Assembly: GCF_011039175.1 (NCBI RefSeq)
Contig: NZ_JAAKEN010000015.1
Span: 23,595 to 87,594 of the forward strand
Source: Slackia sp. ZJ119
GTDB taxonomy: Bacteria > Actinomycetota > Coriobacteriia > Coriobacteriales > Eggerthellaceae
DNA: 64,000 bases
Reading direction: 5' to 3'
A program made the position numbers and the translations under genes. The number at the start of each line of letters is the position of its first letter. The stretch's first letter is position 1. The notes below the pieces were generated by a model. The model was not told the DNA's origin. It saw nothing but the letters and a program-made list of their open reading frames with translations, and made no database searches. Below are positions 25,903-35,205 of this stretch, piece by piece.

Positions 25903-26036
25903 ACTCACGCGATGACATGCGCTTAGACGCGCAGAACCACGCCGGAACAAATCGCATCACTTTTGCTTACTTTGTGGTATTTACGCAGATAAACATACCA
26001 TTTTGCGAGCGTCTATCGTCTGTCTCGTTCTGTTGC

Positions 26037-26060
26037 ATGATGCACGATATCGTGTATCAT
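26037..26060. promoter_or_regulatory. 24-bp near-perfect palindrome upstream of methyltransferase
   Basis: Centre CACGATATCGTG (26043-26054) is a perfect 12-bp palindrome; the flanks ATGAT and ATCAT extend it to 24 bp with a single mismatched pair. It ends 24 nt before the ATG of the C5 methyltransferase, close to where a promoter would be. Candidate operator for the HTH domain of that enzyme, by inference. Confidence 0.5.
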
Positions 26061-26084
26061 GGCATCTCGCGAAAGGAGACGCCG

Positions 26085-27191
26085 ATGTTGGTATCGCTCA
26101 AAGAATATGCCGAAGCCTGTGGACGAAGCGCGGACACGGCACGTCGTTTGGCCGAGCAGGGCAAACTTCTTTCCGCAAAAAAGATTGGGCGGAACTGGGT
26201 CGTGGACAACGCCGAAGAATACCCCTTCGATCGCAAAAAATGGACAGTGGCGAGCCTGTTCTCCGGGTGCGGCGGCCTGGATCTGGGCTTCGTTGGAGGA
26301 TTCGATTTCCTGGGGACGAATTACCCAGAGCAGCCATTCGAGATCGTGTGGGCAAACGAGATAAACGCGGCGGCATGCAGAACATACCGCTACAACCTGG
26401 GCGAGATCAAGCAAGGCGACGTCTACGACGTGATGGAGACCCTGCCGGAAAGCGTGGACGTCGTCATTGGCGGCTTTCCATGCCAGGACATCAGCATCAA
26501 CGGAAAGATGAAGGGCATCAAGGGCAAGAGGAGCAGCCTCTACACCGCGATCGTTGAAGCGGTCAAGCGAACCAACCCCAAGGTCTTCGTCGCCGAAAAC
26601 GTCGGCAGCCTTTTCCTGAAGACCAACTCCGAATCATTCAAGAAGATCGTCGAAGACTTCGGTGCGCTCGGATACAAGCTTGACGTCCATCGCTACGACT
26701 CGTCGGAGTACGGCGTGCCGCAGACGAGAGACCGAGTCTTCATCGTCGGCGTCAGGGAAGACATGTTCTACGCTGCTCCTGAGCCCTCGACGGCAGGTGC
26801 GCCCATAACGGCGAAGCAGGCGATAGACGACCTGAAGGAGCGCGAGTGGGATCCCGCCTTTGCTCACATCTGGAGCAAGGCAAAACGATCCGGCGAGCAG
26901 GGCAACCGCCACCTCGTTGCCGACAGGCCGGGCTACACGATCCGCGCCGAGTGCCATGGCAACATCCAGTACCACTACGATCTGCCCCGACGCATCTCGA
27001 TGCGGGAGGCTGCTCGCATACAGTCTTTTCCAGATACCTTTGCATTCGTATCGGGTCTTCGAGAAACCGAGCGTCAGATTGGAAATGCCGTCCCGCCCGT
27101 GCTAGCATGGCAGATTGCGAGATCAGTCGCTATGACACTAGGCGGTGTGACGCAAGATGGATCAGGCGCGATTCGAGCGGTTGCTGGATGA
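26085..27191 (+). CDS. C5-cytosine DNA methyltransferase with N-terminal HTH
   Basis: 368 residues; ATG at 26085 after GAAAGGAGACGCCG. The longer frame back to 25917 is not needed. Residues 1-48 are an excisionase/MerR-like HTH (SLKEYAEACGRSADTARRLA, KKIGRNWVV). Then all C5-methylase motifs: I SLFSGCGGLDLGF (57-69), IV GGFPCQDIS with catalytic C133, VI VAENVGSL (E171), VIII VPQTRDRVFIVG, and the C-terminal RQIGNAVPPVLAWQIA. Partner of the restriction gene that overlaps it by 35 nt. An HTH on the methyltransferase is a known way for R-M systems to regulate themselves. Confidence 0.92.
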   Translation: MLVSLKEYAEACGRSADTARRLAEQGKLLSAKKIGRNWVVDNAEEYPFDRKKWTVASLFSGCGGLDLGFVGGFDFLGTNYPEQPFEIVWANEINAAACRTYRYNLGEIKQGDVYDVMETLPESVDVVIGGFPCQDISINGKMKGIKGKRSSLYTAIVEAVKRTNPKVFVAENVGSLFLKTNSESFKKIVEDFGALGYKLDVHRYDSSEYGVPQTRDRVFIVGVREDMFYAAPEPSTAGAPITAKQAIDDLKEREWDPAFAHIWSKAKRSGEQGNRHLVADRPGYTIRAECHGNIQYHYDLPRRISMREAARIQSFPDTFAFVSGLRETERQIGNAVPPVLAWQIARSVAMTLGGVTQDGSGAIRAVAG

Positions 27192-28209
27192 CGTAGCCGC
27201 ACAGCTCACAGAGGACATGAGGACGCAACCGAAAAGCGAATGGTTTTCGGCTGCGCTTTCTTATGAGCAGCATGTGCGCGAGAGGCTTTATGAGGCAATC
27301 AATGCTCTCGGTGCAGACGGCGCAGGGCACGAAGTCGATTTGCATCCAAGCGGCCAAACCTTTCCCGACGTGCCATGTGGCGAGTTCGGGGTCGAGGTCA
27401 AGTTCACCAAGAGCGATACGTGGGTCAGCATCGCAAACTCGGTGCGCGAGTCACAGAGAGCAGAAAGCGTCCGGATCGTCTACCTCATGTTCGGAAAGAT
27501 GGGCGGCATGCCCGAGTCCCGTTGGATGAAATACGAGGATTGCGTCGTCCACGTCCGCACTTCGCACGAGCCAAGGTTCCAGGTCGATCTGTCAGGTGAC
27601 AAAGAATCGCTGTTCAACGTGATGGGCATCGATTATGACAGCTTCCGCAAGCTGGACATCATGGACAAAATGCCTTACATACGTGCCTATGCACGCCAGA
27701 AGCATCCTGATGGCCATTTGTGGTGGCTTGAAGATTCCGAGACGCACGAAGAGCACAGTACGGAAATCGACCCTGTTCTGTACACGTCGCTAGACGATGA
27801 AACCAAAACTCGGTATCGGGCTGAAGCCACCCTGCTCTGTCCCAAAGCGTTACAAGGATCAAGAGTGGCTGGCAAATACAACGACGCCCTTCTCTTCTTG
27901 CTTACTTATCATGGAGTGATTTGCCACCAGATTCGCGATCTATTCACAGCTGGTAGTGTTGCGAAAGTTCAGTTCAGCGATCATTCCGGTATACCGCAGA
28001 TGCAAAAAGCTCTTGTTTTGCTGCAAGATGAAATGATGAAAGTGGCGTACGAATTAGATCCGGCGTTATTCGAAGAGTACTGGGGTGAGGTCGTGCCAGA
28101 AGATGACAGAATCGCATGGTGGCTTGCAAAGGCAGATGAATACGCAAGTGGCTGGGTTCCTTCTGATGTACTGTTCATCGGCTACCAGAAGCGCAAGGGG
28201 CTAAAATAG
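27157..28209 (+). CDS. Type II restriction endonuclease (PD-(D/E)XK)
   Basis: 350 residues. Catalytic core visible: FPDVPCGEFGVEVKFTKS, with D71, E80 and K82 in the PD-x8-ExK layout. ATG at 27157 lies inside the methyltransferase end (35-nt overlap), which couples the two genes. Specificity cannot be told from sequence. Rest of the protein shows no other family I know. Confidence 0.8.
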   Translation: MDQARFERLLDDVAAQLTEDMRTQPKSEWFSAALSYEQHVRERLYEAINALGADGAGHEVDLHPSGQTFPDVPCGEFGVEVKFTKSDTWVSIANSVRESQRAESVRIVYLMFGKMGGMPESRWMKYEDCVVHVRTSHEPRFQVDLSGDKESLFNVMGIDYDSFRKLDIMDKMPYIRAYARQKHPDGHLWWLEDSETHEEHSTEIDPVLYTSLDDETKTRYRAEATLLCPKALQGSRVAGKYNDALLFLLTYHGVICHQIRDLFTAGSVAKVQFSDHSGIPQMQKALVLLQDEMMKVAYELDPALFEEYWGEVVPEDDRIAWWLAKADEYASGWVPSDVLFIGYQKRKGLK

Positions 28210-28211
28210 GC

Positions 28212-28394
28212 GTGTTCGTGCGCAAACTACGTCAGGACGCAAGGGATCGCATGCAAGTCTCAATCGCGAATTACCGTAACATCGAACGTCTGGGTATTGC
28301 CATCGAAGATGGCAAGTTCTGCCTGAACACCTATGAGCATGCGACGTGGCCGTCGGTATTCTCCGCCCTACTTGACGAGTATCGAGCTGCCTAA
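28212..28394 (+). CDS. Small protein following the restriction gene
   Basis: 60 residues starting with GTG 3 nt after the endonuclease stop; AAGGGG lies 12 nt upstream. Basic N-terminus KLRQDARDRMQVSIANYRNI, then acidic. Could be a genuine third gene of the R-M operon or a fragment. No family recognised. Confidence 0.35.
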   Translation: MFVRKLRQDARDRMQVSIANYRNIERLGIAIEDGKFCLNTYEHATWPSVFSALLDEYRAA

Positions 28395-28794
28395 GTCGCG
28401 AGATTCCCTGCAGTGTTATGTATTCACATTAATGAGGGAATCGTTCGTCGTCGAGACCGTAACCGCACCAGAAAGCGCCACGTCGTAGCCCACATCCGCC
28501 GCCGGGCCGTGCGCACAGGCCACGCAAGCGCAGGCGCATCAAGGGTTTAGGCCGCGCCATGGGCAGGGGCGCCGTGGAGCGCGGGTCGGGCCTGCCATGC
28601 GGGCAGCGGGCGGCATGCGAGTCAACCGGTGACGGCAGAGACGGCTGTATCAGCCGTCACCGTGGCGGCTGTGACGGATCCCAGGGTTCCAAACAGCAGG
28701 AGACGGCCCGCAGACCGTCCCCAGAGAGCTCGTATGCCGTTGCGCCTGACATATGTCAAGGGTTTCGATCTATGGCGGTCAACTAACGGAGAGG
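28395..28794. other. Non-coding, G+C-rich stretch
   Basis: No gene seen. It contains a dyad GGTGACGGC / GCCGTCACC (about 28629-28662) inside a patch rich in GACGGC/GCCGTC words, looking like decayed repeats or a dead terminator. Confidence 0.35.
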
Positions 28795-28905
28795 CTACTT
28801 TCGGCGCTTCTTTGGCTCGGGTAGCTCAGATAGCATGCTGACGACAAGCTCGGCCACGGCATCGCGGTCCTCAATGTCCACCAACATCATCTCCGACGGT
28901 TGATT
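28795..28905 (-). pseudogene. C-terminal gene fragment
   Basis: Leftward frame open for about 35 codons: MMLVDIEDRDAVAELVVSML, then LSELPEPKKRRK and stop at 28795. Upstream the frame closes (TGA) at about 28905. Amphipathic helix plus basic tail suggests a real C-terminus cut by the repeat to its right. Not recognised. Confidence 0.3.
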
Positions 28906-28989
28906 GAATTCTCACAAGTCCCAGTTTGTGCAGGTCACGGCGTCGTTTACTTCGACCCTTTCAATTCCCTGGCCGCGCCCGCCGATCCT

Positions 28990-29103
28990 TTGCCTGCACT
29001 CTTTCAATCCGCGCCGGGCGGGAATCGGGTCGTGGAGGCGCGGCCCGTTCCAAGGAACGCCAGGCCAGGCCTGCGCCCGCGGCATTGAAAGAGTGCAGGT
29101 AAA
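28990..29103. repeat. MITE-like element with 16-bp inverted ends
   Basis: CCTGCACTCTTTCAAT (28993-29008) and ATTGAAAGAGTGCAGG (29084-29099) are a perfect 16-bp inverted repeat around about 75 nt of G+C-rich sequence. The same GAAAGAGTGCAGGTAAA word recurs at about 30204-30220, at the end of the adjacent IS30-family remnant, so the small element was probably mobilised by, or derived from, that IS. Confidence 0.6.
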
Positions 29104-29147
29104 AGTCTGCCGGCTGCCGGCACGCTATGCCCAGGCCCGCTACATCT

Positions 29148-30119
29148 TCACGATGGCGTGCGGCACCAGGTGCGGCGTGTGCCGCGGTCGGCCAGGACGA
29201 TTCCGGACATCTTCGAGAACCTGGCGCCGCAGAGCTCCTGCAGCGCGTCCAGCGCGGCGACGACGCTCTCCGAGGACCTGTCGGGAAGCAGGATGCAGGA
29301 CTGGAAGCCGATGCGTCGCACGAACAGCGTCAGCACGCACCGCCGGTCCTTGCCCTGCCTGCCGACCGCGGTGTCCATCTCCACGGCGCTGTCCCTGTCC
29401 GCCGCGTCGAGCGCGCAGAAGTCCGACCACCTCCTCCCCTCCAGCGCCGCGCGGGGGACCTGCGGCGACTTCCCGCCGTCGGAGGCCTTTCTCCGCAGCT
29501 TGTAGCGCACCGCGCGCGGCAGGTCGAGCTTCGTGAGCGCACCCAGCTTGGCCCCTTCCAGGTAGTTGTACAGGCTCCGCGCCCCGAACAGCACCTCGTC
29601 CGGGTTCGCCTCGATGACCTCGATCGCGCGCTCGAACGCCTCCGGGTCGCAGTCTATGCCCGCCCTCGCGTCCCGCCTCCGCGCGTCGGCCAGGTCCTGG
29701 GCGCAGGCGGCCTCGTAGAACCGGTACGGGTGGCCGCATCCGCGCCCGACGCGCTCGGGGCAGGCGTTGCAGCAGAAGGGCGTGCGCCCGAGCCTGGGGC
29801 ACGGGCGCGCCTCGAAGTCTGGGCACAGCCTGTTGTAGAGCCAGTCGCGGCACTTCTCGCAGGGCGCCATGCACGCCGTCTTGCAGAGCCCGCGCACCTC
29901 GCACCCGGCGTACTTGGCGCATATGTTGCGGCTTTGGACGACGAGGCGCCCGCGCGGGTCGTCCGTCCAGTTGCGCCTAATCTCCTCGCGAACCACCTTC
30001 GGCGTCCGGCCTATGGTCCTGGCTATCCACGACACCGCGTCGCCCCTGTTGAGCCCGCGCTCGATGGCCGCCCTCTCGTCGTAGGCGACGGGCCTTCTCC
30101 TCTTCTCCGCTCCGTCCAT
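29148..30119 (-). pseudogene. IS30-family transposase, C-terminally truncated
   Basis: About 323 residues from the ATG at 30119 (AGGAGGACGC upstream). HTH SWIARTIGRTPKVVREEI, a long Cys-rich zinc-binding region (about residues 75-150), and the first catalytic Asp in VEMDTAVGRQ. The frame reads IVLADRGT and then ends in unrelated residues, losing the third catalytic Glu and the C-terminal 60 residues. Different subgroup from the IS at 20192. Confidence 0.8.
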
Positions 30120-30230
30120 GCGTCCTCCTTTCCGGTCGGTTTCAGCGACAAGGAAAGGAGACTCCCCCGGGCGCGGGGCGTGCGCGGATTCCACAAGATC
30201 AGCGAAAGAGTGCAGGTAAAGGATTTACCT

Positions 30231-30302
30231 ATGAGATTTCAATTGATCATGCAAGGCCGCTTAGCGGTACGGAAAAATGTCCCCGCTCCCAGCAGCAGGC
30301 GC
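30231..30302 (+). pseudogene. First 24 codons of split small membrane-protein gene
   Basis: ATG at 30231 after AAAGGATTTACCT: MRFQLIMQGRLAVRKN, then VPAPSSRR, where the frame meets the island edge. The missing end lies 6.2 kb away at 36548-36688. Joined, the two give a 70-residue protein with two membrane segments. Confidence 0.65.
30251..30302 (+). repeat. 52-bp direct repeat, left copy
   Basis: Begins GCAAGGCCGCTTAGCGGTAC and ends AGCAGCAGGCGC. Recurs at 36496-36547 with one mismatch. Brackets the catabolic island. Confidence 0.95.
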
Positions 30303-30307
30303 ACCTA

Positions 30308-31279
30308 TTATTTGCCCCAGAATTTTCGCAGCAAGTCTTGACGCGTGGTTACATTAGCTTTTTTGAATATGTTGTGGGTGTGCGCTTTCACTGTCCCTAC
30401 AGCAAGATTCATCTCGCTGGCTATATTCTGATTGTCTTTACCATCAACAATGCCCTTTAATACATCACGCTCGCGCGCGGTAAGGCCTATTTCGTCGCTG
30501 AAAAGCGCCGCGGTAAGAGCCACATAACGCTCCTGATTGTCAGAAGAAGGAACAGGCGGCTCAACATGCCGCAACCTTAACGCCTCTCCCGCATGGCGCA
30601 CCGCCAGCACTCCAAGCACAATAACCAAGGCATTCTCTGAGAAATTTCTCTCAGAAATATAAAGAGGGAGTCGAGAAGACATCATTTCCGGAGTGGGTTG
30701 CCATAAAAGTATGACAAAGGTGTTCTCCGCCACAATGCAGCATGCCATTGCAGCAACAAAAAGAGCGAGACCTTTCTGCCGTCCTATAAGAGCCTTCTTT
30801 ACACGCGAGCTACGGCTGGAATAGTAGGCATGTACAAGGAAGGCAAGACACCACACCAAGAAAAGCTCACGCATGCTATAGAACATCCATTGCTTAACCG
30901 GCCCCTCAACCATAAAGCCCACAATAAGCAACTCGCCAACCAGAAACACCACGCAGGGCACAATCCTAAGCATCTTATTCTTATCGTCGATGTATTCGCA
31001 GATAACAAGCCAGAACGAACTAAGCAACCCTGTGGCAATCAGCATTTTCCCATACGGAGCCCGAATAGAATAAAGCAAATCCACACCGATAGTGCCTTGC
31101 GCACCGAGATTCTCCGTCTGGAAAATGAAGGACAAATCGAAATAGTACAAAAAGAAGCCGACAGCAGAGAAGAGATACGTGCGGTTATGAGTAAGAAGAT
31201 ATGCACCGAAAGAGGCCGAACAAGAAACGGCGCATAGAAACATCACTGACATCGTGTAGACCGAAAACACTATCTCCAC
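30308..31279 (-). CDS. LuxR-family regulator with membrane sensor part
   Basis: About 323 residues from a GTG at 31279 that follows AAAAGGAAAACGTT; the frame runs back to 31327 without a better site. Seven or so hydrophobic helices fill residues 1-230, then a LuxR/GerE HTH at the C-terminus (LTARERDVLKGIVDGKDNQN, then VGTVKAHTHNIFKKANV). This membrane-LuxR architecture is abundant in Eggerthellaceae, usually next to the metabolic genes it controls. Divergent from the carbamoyltransferase operon, its likely target. Confidence 0.85.
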   Translation of the reverse strand: MEIVFSVYTMSVMFLCAVSCSASFGAYLLTHNRTYLFSAVGFFLYYFDLSFIFQTENLGAQGTIGVDLLYSIRAPYGKMLIATGLLSSFWLVICEYIDDKNKMLRIVPCVVFLVGELLIVGFMVEGPVKQWMFYSMRELFLVWCLAFLVHAYYSSRSSRVKKALIGRQKGLALFVAAMACCIVAENTFVILLWQPTPEMMSSRLPLYISERNFSENALVIVLGVLAVRHAGEALRLRHVEPPVPSSDNQERYVALTAALFSDEIGLTARERDVLKGIVDGKDNQNIASEMNLAVGTVKAHTHNIFKKANVTTRQDLLRKFWGK

Positions 31280-31598
31280 AACGTTTTCCTTTTCGACGTG
31301 TATCAATACCCAGGCTCTACCCTGCACATAATAGCACGAACCGTAAACGACAGGGGTTTAGGAAAGGATCTGAGGGTTTATGGAGGTTTAGAAGCTTCAA
31401 TGAGGCAACATAAAGAAGGGAAGTTTATGCGGCCGCCATCAGGACTTACGTAGCGTTACATGCTTATAATCCAAATTGTTTAGCATGTAAACTTGTTTTA
31501 GTCTTCTTAAACTCTCTTTGCCGGTTGCATAGTGTGCGCCGTTACGAGGTGGCGCAAGGGCGACACCGCAACCCCGAGTCTTCAACGAGGAGGAAGAC
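31280..31598. promoter_or_regulatory. Divergent regulatory region of the catabolic island
   Basis: About 320 nt, A+T-rich, between the LuxR gene and the carbamoyltransferase. AGGAGGAAG at about 31588 is the ribosome-binding site of the latter. TTGTTTAGCATGTAAACTTG near 31475 contains an imperfect dyad (GTTTA / TAAAC) that could be a regulator site. No gene seen. Confidence 0.35.
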
Positions 31599-32651
31599 AT
31601 GGCCTGCAAAGACTACATTGACACCAACGACTTCACCAAAGAGGAACTGCTGGATATGGTTGATCTGGCTATCGCCATGAAGAAGATGATCAAAGAGGGT
31701 GGCGAGTATCCGCTTCTCTTGGAGCACAAGACGCTCGGCATGATTTTCCAGCAGGTGTCCACACGCACCCGCATCTCCTTCGAAACCGCTATGACCGACC
31801 TCGGCGGTCATGCGCAGTTCTTCGGCCCCGGCTCCATCCAGCTCGGCGGGCATGAGTCCATTGAGGACTCCGGTCGCGTGATGGGTTCACTTGTTGACAT
31901 CCTCATGGCCCGCGTCGATCGCCACAAGGACGTAGCGGACCTCGCCAAGTATTCCGCAGCGCCCGTCATCAACGGCATGAGCGAGTACAACCATCCCACC
32001 CAGGAGCTCGGCGACCTTATGACCATGATCGAGAATTTGCCTGAGGGCAAGAAGATCGAGGACTGCAAGCTCGCCTTCATCGGCGATGCCACCCAGGTGT
32101 GCGTTTCTCTCATGTTCATCGCGTCGAAGATGGGAATGGATTTCGTGCAGTTCGGCCCGAAGGGCCATCAGATCACCGACGGCGGCCTGCAGGTAGAAAA
32201 CAAGGTCGACCTGCTTGCCATCGGCCAGGAGAACTGCAAGGTATCGGGCGGCACCATCACTATCTCCGACGACATCTCTTGCATCGAGGGCGCCGACTTC
32301 GTATACACTGACGTATGGTACGGCCTATACGACCAAGAGGAAGAAGGCGCCAGCTACATGGACGTGTTCTTCCCTAAGTACCAGGTGACCATGGATATGA
32401 TGAATGCGGCCGGCCCTTCCTCAAAGTTCATGCACTGCCTGCCTGCCACGCGCGGCGAAGAGGTAGTAGACGAAGTCATGGACGACCCCGAGCGTTCCCT
32501 CTGCTGGGTTGAAGCCGAAAACCGCAAGCACTCGATCCGTGCCATCCTTGTGTATCTGCTGAAGAACGCCGAGTCTCAGAAGAAGGCTGCGAACCCCGCA
32601 GTTGCCGCTGATGCTAAGGCGCACATCAATAAAGTCCTTTCTAAATTCTAA
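31599..32651 (+). CDS. Putrescine carbamoyltransferase
   Basis: 350 residues. Carbamoyl-phosphate site STRTR (54-58); HPTQELGD (132-139) and [11 protein letters not shown], which are the putrescine-carbamoyltransferase versions rather than the ornithine ones (HPTQALAD, HCLPAFHD); long C-terminal helix of about 30 residues as in that family. In catabolic direction it would split N-carbamoylputrescine into putrescine and carbamoyl phosphate, which the carbamate kinase 1.5 kb downstream turns into ATP. Agmatine deiminase, which would make the substrate, is not in the window. Confidence 0.85.
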   Translation: MACKDYIDTNDFTKEELLDMVDLAIAMKKMIKEGGEYPLLLEHKTLGMIFQQVSTRTRISFETAMTDLGGHAQFFGPGSIQLGGHESIEDSGRVMGSLVDILMARVDRHKDVADLAKYSAAPVINGMSEYNHPTQELGDLMTMIENLPEGKKIEDCKLAFIGDATQVCVSLMFIASKMGMDFVQFGPKGHQITDGGLQVENKVDLLAIGQENCKVSGGTITISDDISCIEGADFVYTDVWYGLYDQEEEGASYMDVFFPKYQVTMDMMNAAGPSSKFMHCLPATRGEEVVDEVMDDPERSLCWVEAENRKHSIRAILVYLLKNAESQKKAANPAVAADAKAHINKVLSKF

Positions 32652-32726
32652 GATAGCTCGTGAAGGCACGGTGTTCGACAAAAGCACCGTGCCTTCACCT
32701 TGATTGTCCCCGGGAAAGGTATATCC

Positions 32727-34121
32727 GTGAACGAGAAAGTAATGAAGCCGATTAAATTTCGCCATGGCCTGCTCGCCTTGGTTTTCCTTGCCGCAACCAT
32801 GGCAATTTGCGTCGTCGGTCTGGGCACCGAGCCGCAGATGCCGCTAGTTATCGGTTGCCTCCTTGCGGGAGGTCTGGCCATATATCTGGGCTTTTCTTGG
32901 GATGACGTGCTCGAATCCATGGTGAAGGGCATCATGGATTCTATGGAAGCCGTTCTTATTTTGATGTGCATCGGCATGCTTGTCGCCTCATGGATACAGT
33001 CAGGAACGGTGCCCACGCTGATTTACTACGGCATTGCCATTATTAGCCCGCAAATATTTTTGCCTATTGCCTTTCTTGGCACATTGTTAGTCGGTATCGT
33101 GCTGGGCTCTTGGGGCGCCGCCGGCACTATCGGTATCGCATTCATCGGCATTGCTGCCGCATTAGACATTCCCTTAGGCATGGCGGCCGGTGCTATTATC
33201 GGTGGTGCATATGTCAGCGAAATAGCCTCGCCTCTGACGGACGGCCCTGTTTTATGCGCCGCCGTGGCAGGCGTTGGCGTATTCGACATGTGCAAGAAGT
33301 TTTTGCCCATCGTCCTTGGCGTTTGCGCGTTATCTTTGGCGCTGTATTTCGGCCTCGGCCAGGTGGTAGGAAACACCGGCGGATCTGCCGCAGCCAGCAC
33401 CGCCGAGCTGATGAGCGCACTGGAGTCGAGTTACGCTATAGGCCCTTTGACTTTGATTCCCCTGCTCGTGATGATTGTCTGCATAGCCGTTCAGGTGCCT
33501 GCCATCCCGTCATTTCTGCTGGGTGTTGCTCTTGGCCTTATCGAGGCGGTGTTCTTGCAGGGCGCTGACTTCGGTTTGGTGCTGGAATCCTGCAGTGCTG
33601 GCGTGACAAGTTCCACAGGCTTTACCATGATCGACCAATTGTTCAGCACAGGCGGCATCGAGGAAATGCTTCCTACTATCACTATCGTCATTCTCGTTAT
33701 GGCATACGTGGGAATTTTGCAGCATACAGGCTTGATGGATTCGCTTATTGAGCCTATCACCAACAAGCTTAATACGTACGCCGCACTTCTTACCGGCACG
33801 GTTGCCAATGGAGCCTTGTTCAATATCGTGATGCCCGACCAGTATCCTGCCATAGCCATGTCTTGCAAGATGTACGGAAAGGCCTTCGAGAAACATGGTA
33901 CGCCGGGCACCGTATGGAGCAATATCTGCAACTCTGCATCTGGCATCACCTCGGTACTCGTGCCTTGGAACACCTGCTCCATCTACATGGTCACTATTTT
34001 AGGCGTAACCTGTTTCGATTACCTTCCATTCACGTTCTTCTGTTATCTCTATCCCATTGCCGTTATTGTTTTGGGAGTCCTCTTTGGAAAGAAGCTCGGC
34101 TGGAAGAGCGAATTGAGCTAA
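32727..34121 (+). CDS. NhaC-family antiporter-like transporter
   Basis: 464 residues from the GTG at 32727 (GGGAAAGGTATATCC upstream); the TTG at 32700 has no site. About 11-12 membrane helices; signature stretches GSWGAAGTIGIAFIGIAAAL and GGAYVSEIASPLTDGPVLCA are typical of NhaC-type Na+/H+ antiporters, a family that also includes amino acid and amine exchangers. By context it may exchange agmatine, carbamoylputrescine or putrescine. Confidence 0.8.
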   Translation: MNEKVMKPIKFRHGLLALVFLAATMAICVVGLGTEPQMPLVIGCLLAGGLAIYLGFSWDDVLESMVKGIMDSMEAVLILMCIGMLVASWIQSGTVPTLIYYGIAIISPQIFLPIAFLGTLLVGIVLGSWGAAGTIGIAFIGIAAALDIPLGMAAGAIIGGAYVSEIASPLTDGPVLCAAVAGVGVFDMCKKFLPIVLGVCALSLALYFGLGQVVGNTGGSAAASTAELMSALESSYAIGPLTLIPLLVMIVCIAVQVPAIPSFLLGVALGLIEAVFLQGADFGLVLESCSAGVTSSTGFTMIDQLFSTGGIEEMLPTITIVILVMAYVGILQHTGLMDSLIEPITNKLNTYAALLTGTVANGALFNIVMPDQYPAIAMSCKMYGKAFEKHGTPGTVWSNICNSASGITSVLVPWNTCSIYMVTILGVTCFDYLPFTFFCYLYPIAVIVLGVLFGKKLGWKSELS

Positions 34122-34181
34122 CCGTAAACAGGGCCTTTTCAAAATAACAATCTCAACTGCATATTGAAAGGAAGGCACATA

Positions 34182-35141
34182 ATGCCTAATCCAGATATTT
34201 TAGCCAAGGTGGTTGTTGCCCTTGGCGGCAACGCACTGCAATCCAAGGAAAGCGATGGCACCGCAGAAGCGCAGCTCGAAGTCGTAAAAGACACCTGCAC
34301 CCTTCTTGCCGAGCTATCTTCGGAGGGGTACGAGATGGCTATCGTGCACGGAAACGGCCCCCAGGTAGGACGCATCTTGCTTTCTAGCGAAACCGCTAAG
34401 GATGTTGTTCCTCCTATGCCCCTCGATGTGTGCGGCTCTATGAGTCAGGGTTACATTGGCTACCATGTACAGCAGGCGCTCAAACATGAGCTGGCAAAAC
34501 AGGGTTTGGCCTACCCCGTCATTGCCATGGTAACCCAAACCATCGTGGACGCAGAGGATCCTTCTTTCAAAGACCCCACGAAACCCATTGGGCCTTTCTA
34601 CACCGAACAGGAAGCCGATGAGTTAGCTGAGCAGCGCGGCTACGATATGCGCGAAGACAAAGCCCGTGGTGGCTGGAGACGCGTAGTGGCAAGCCCAAAG
34701 CCGCAAAAGATTGTCGAAATAGAAGCAATCAAGCAACTATGGGATTCCACTATCGTAATCTGCACAGGCGGTGGCGGCATTCCTGTAATCGAGAACGCCG
34801 ATGGAACCTTGCAAGGTACCGCAGCTGTCATCGACAAAGACTTTGGTGCCGAGCTTTTAGCTGAACAAGTCGATGCCGATATTCTCTTGATTCTTACTGA
34901 GGTAGAGAAGGTCGCCATTGATTTCGGCACTCTCGAGCAGCAAGACCTCGACCATCTCACACTAACCGAAGCGGCGCAATACTGCGAGGCCGGGCAATTT
35001 GGCAAAGGAAGCATGCAGCCTAAAGTTGAGGCATGCATGAAATTCGTTCGCTCCTACCCCAGCAAACGCGCCATTATCACAAGCCTCTCAAAGGCTAAAG
35101 AGGCCCTTGCCGGCAAGACGGGCACCTTGTTCACCTATTAG
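34182..35141 (+). CDS. arcC: Carbamate kinase
   Basis: 319 residues from the ATG at 34182, with GGAAGG 8 nt before; the frame opens at 34164. Amino acid kinase fold: VVVALGGNALQ, VHGNGPQVG, GGWRRVVASPKPQKIVE, CTGGGGIPV, DKDFGAELLA and FGKGSMQPKVEA, all hallmarks of carbamate kinase. Makes ATP and carbamate from carbamoyl phosphate and ADP. Works after the carbamoyltransferase in the same operon. Confidence 0.93.
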   Translation: MPNPDILAKVVVALGGNALQSKESDGTAEAQLEVVKDTCTLLAELSSEGYEMAIVHGNGPQVGRILLSSETAKDVVPPMPLDVCGSMSQGYIGYHVQQALKHELAKQGLAYPVIAMVTQTIVDAEDPSFKDPTKPIGPFYTEQEADELAEQRGYDMREDKARGGWRRVVASPKPQKIVEIEAIKQLWDSTIVICTGGGGIPVIENADGTLQGTAAVIDKDFGAELLAEQVDADILLILTEVEKVAIDFGTLEQQDLDHLTLTEAAQYCEAGQFGKGSMQPKVEACMKFVRSYPSKRAIITSLSKAKEALAGKTGTLFTY

Positions 35142-35144
35142 CAC

Positions 35145-35185
35145 ACACGAGAAGCGCCCTATTTAGCATAGGGCGCTTCTCGTGT
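35145..35185. terminator. Strong 17-bp hairpin between arcC and MFS gene
   Basis: ACACGAGAAGCGCCCTA (35145-35161) pairs perfectly with TAGGGCGCTTCTCGTGT (35169-35185) across a 7-nt loop. No long T-run follows (CTCTT), so it may be an attenuator or an mRNA-stability hairpin that lowers MFS expression. It ends 20 nt before the MFS start. Confidence 0.7.
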
Positions 35186-35205
35186 CTCTTAAAAAGGATA
35201 GTTTC

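Noticed and set aside
28629..28700. Possible structured RNA in a GACGGC-rich patch
   Set aside because: Only one 9-bp dyad and low-complexity words; no second copy, no downstream gene it could control.
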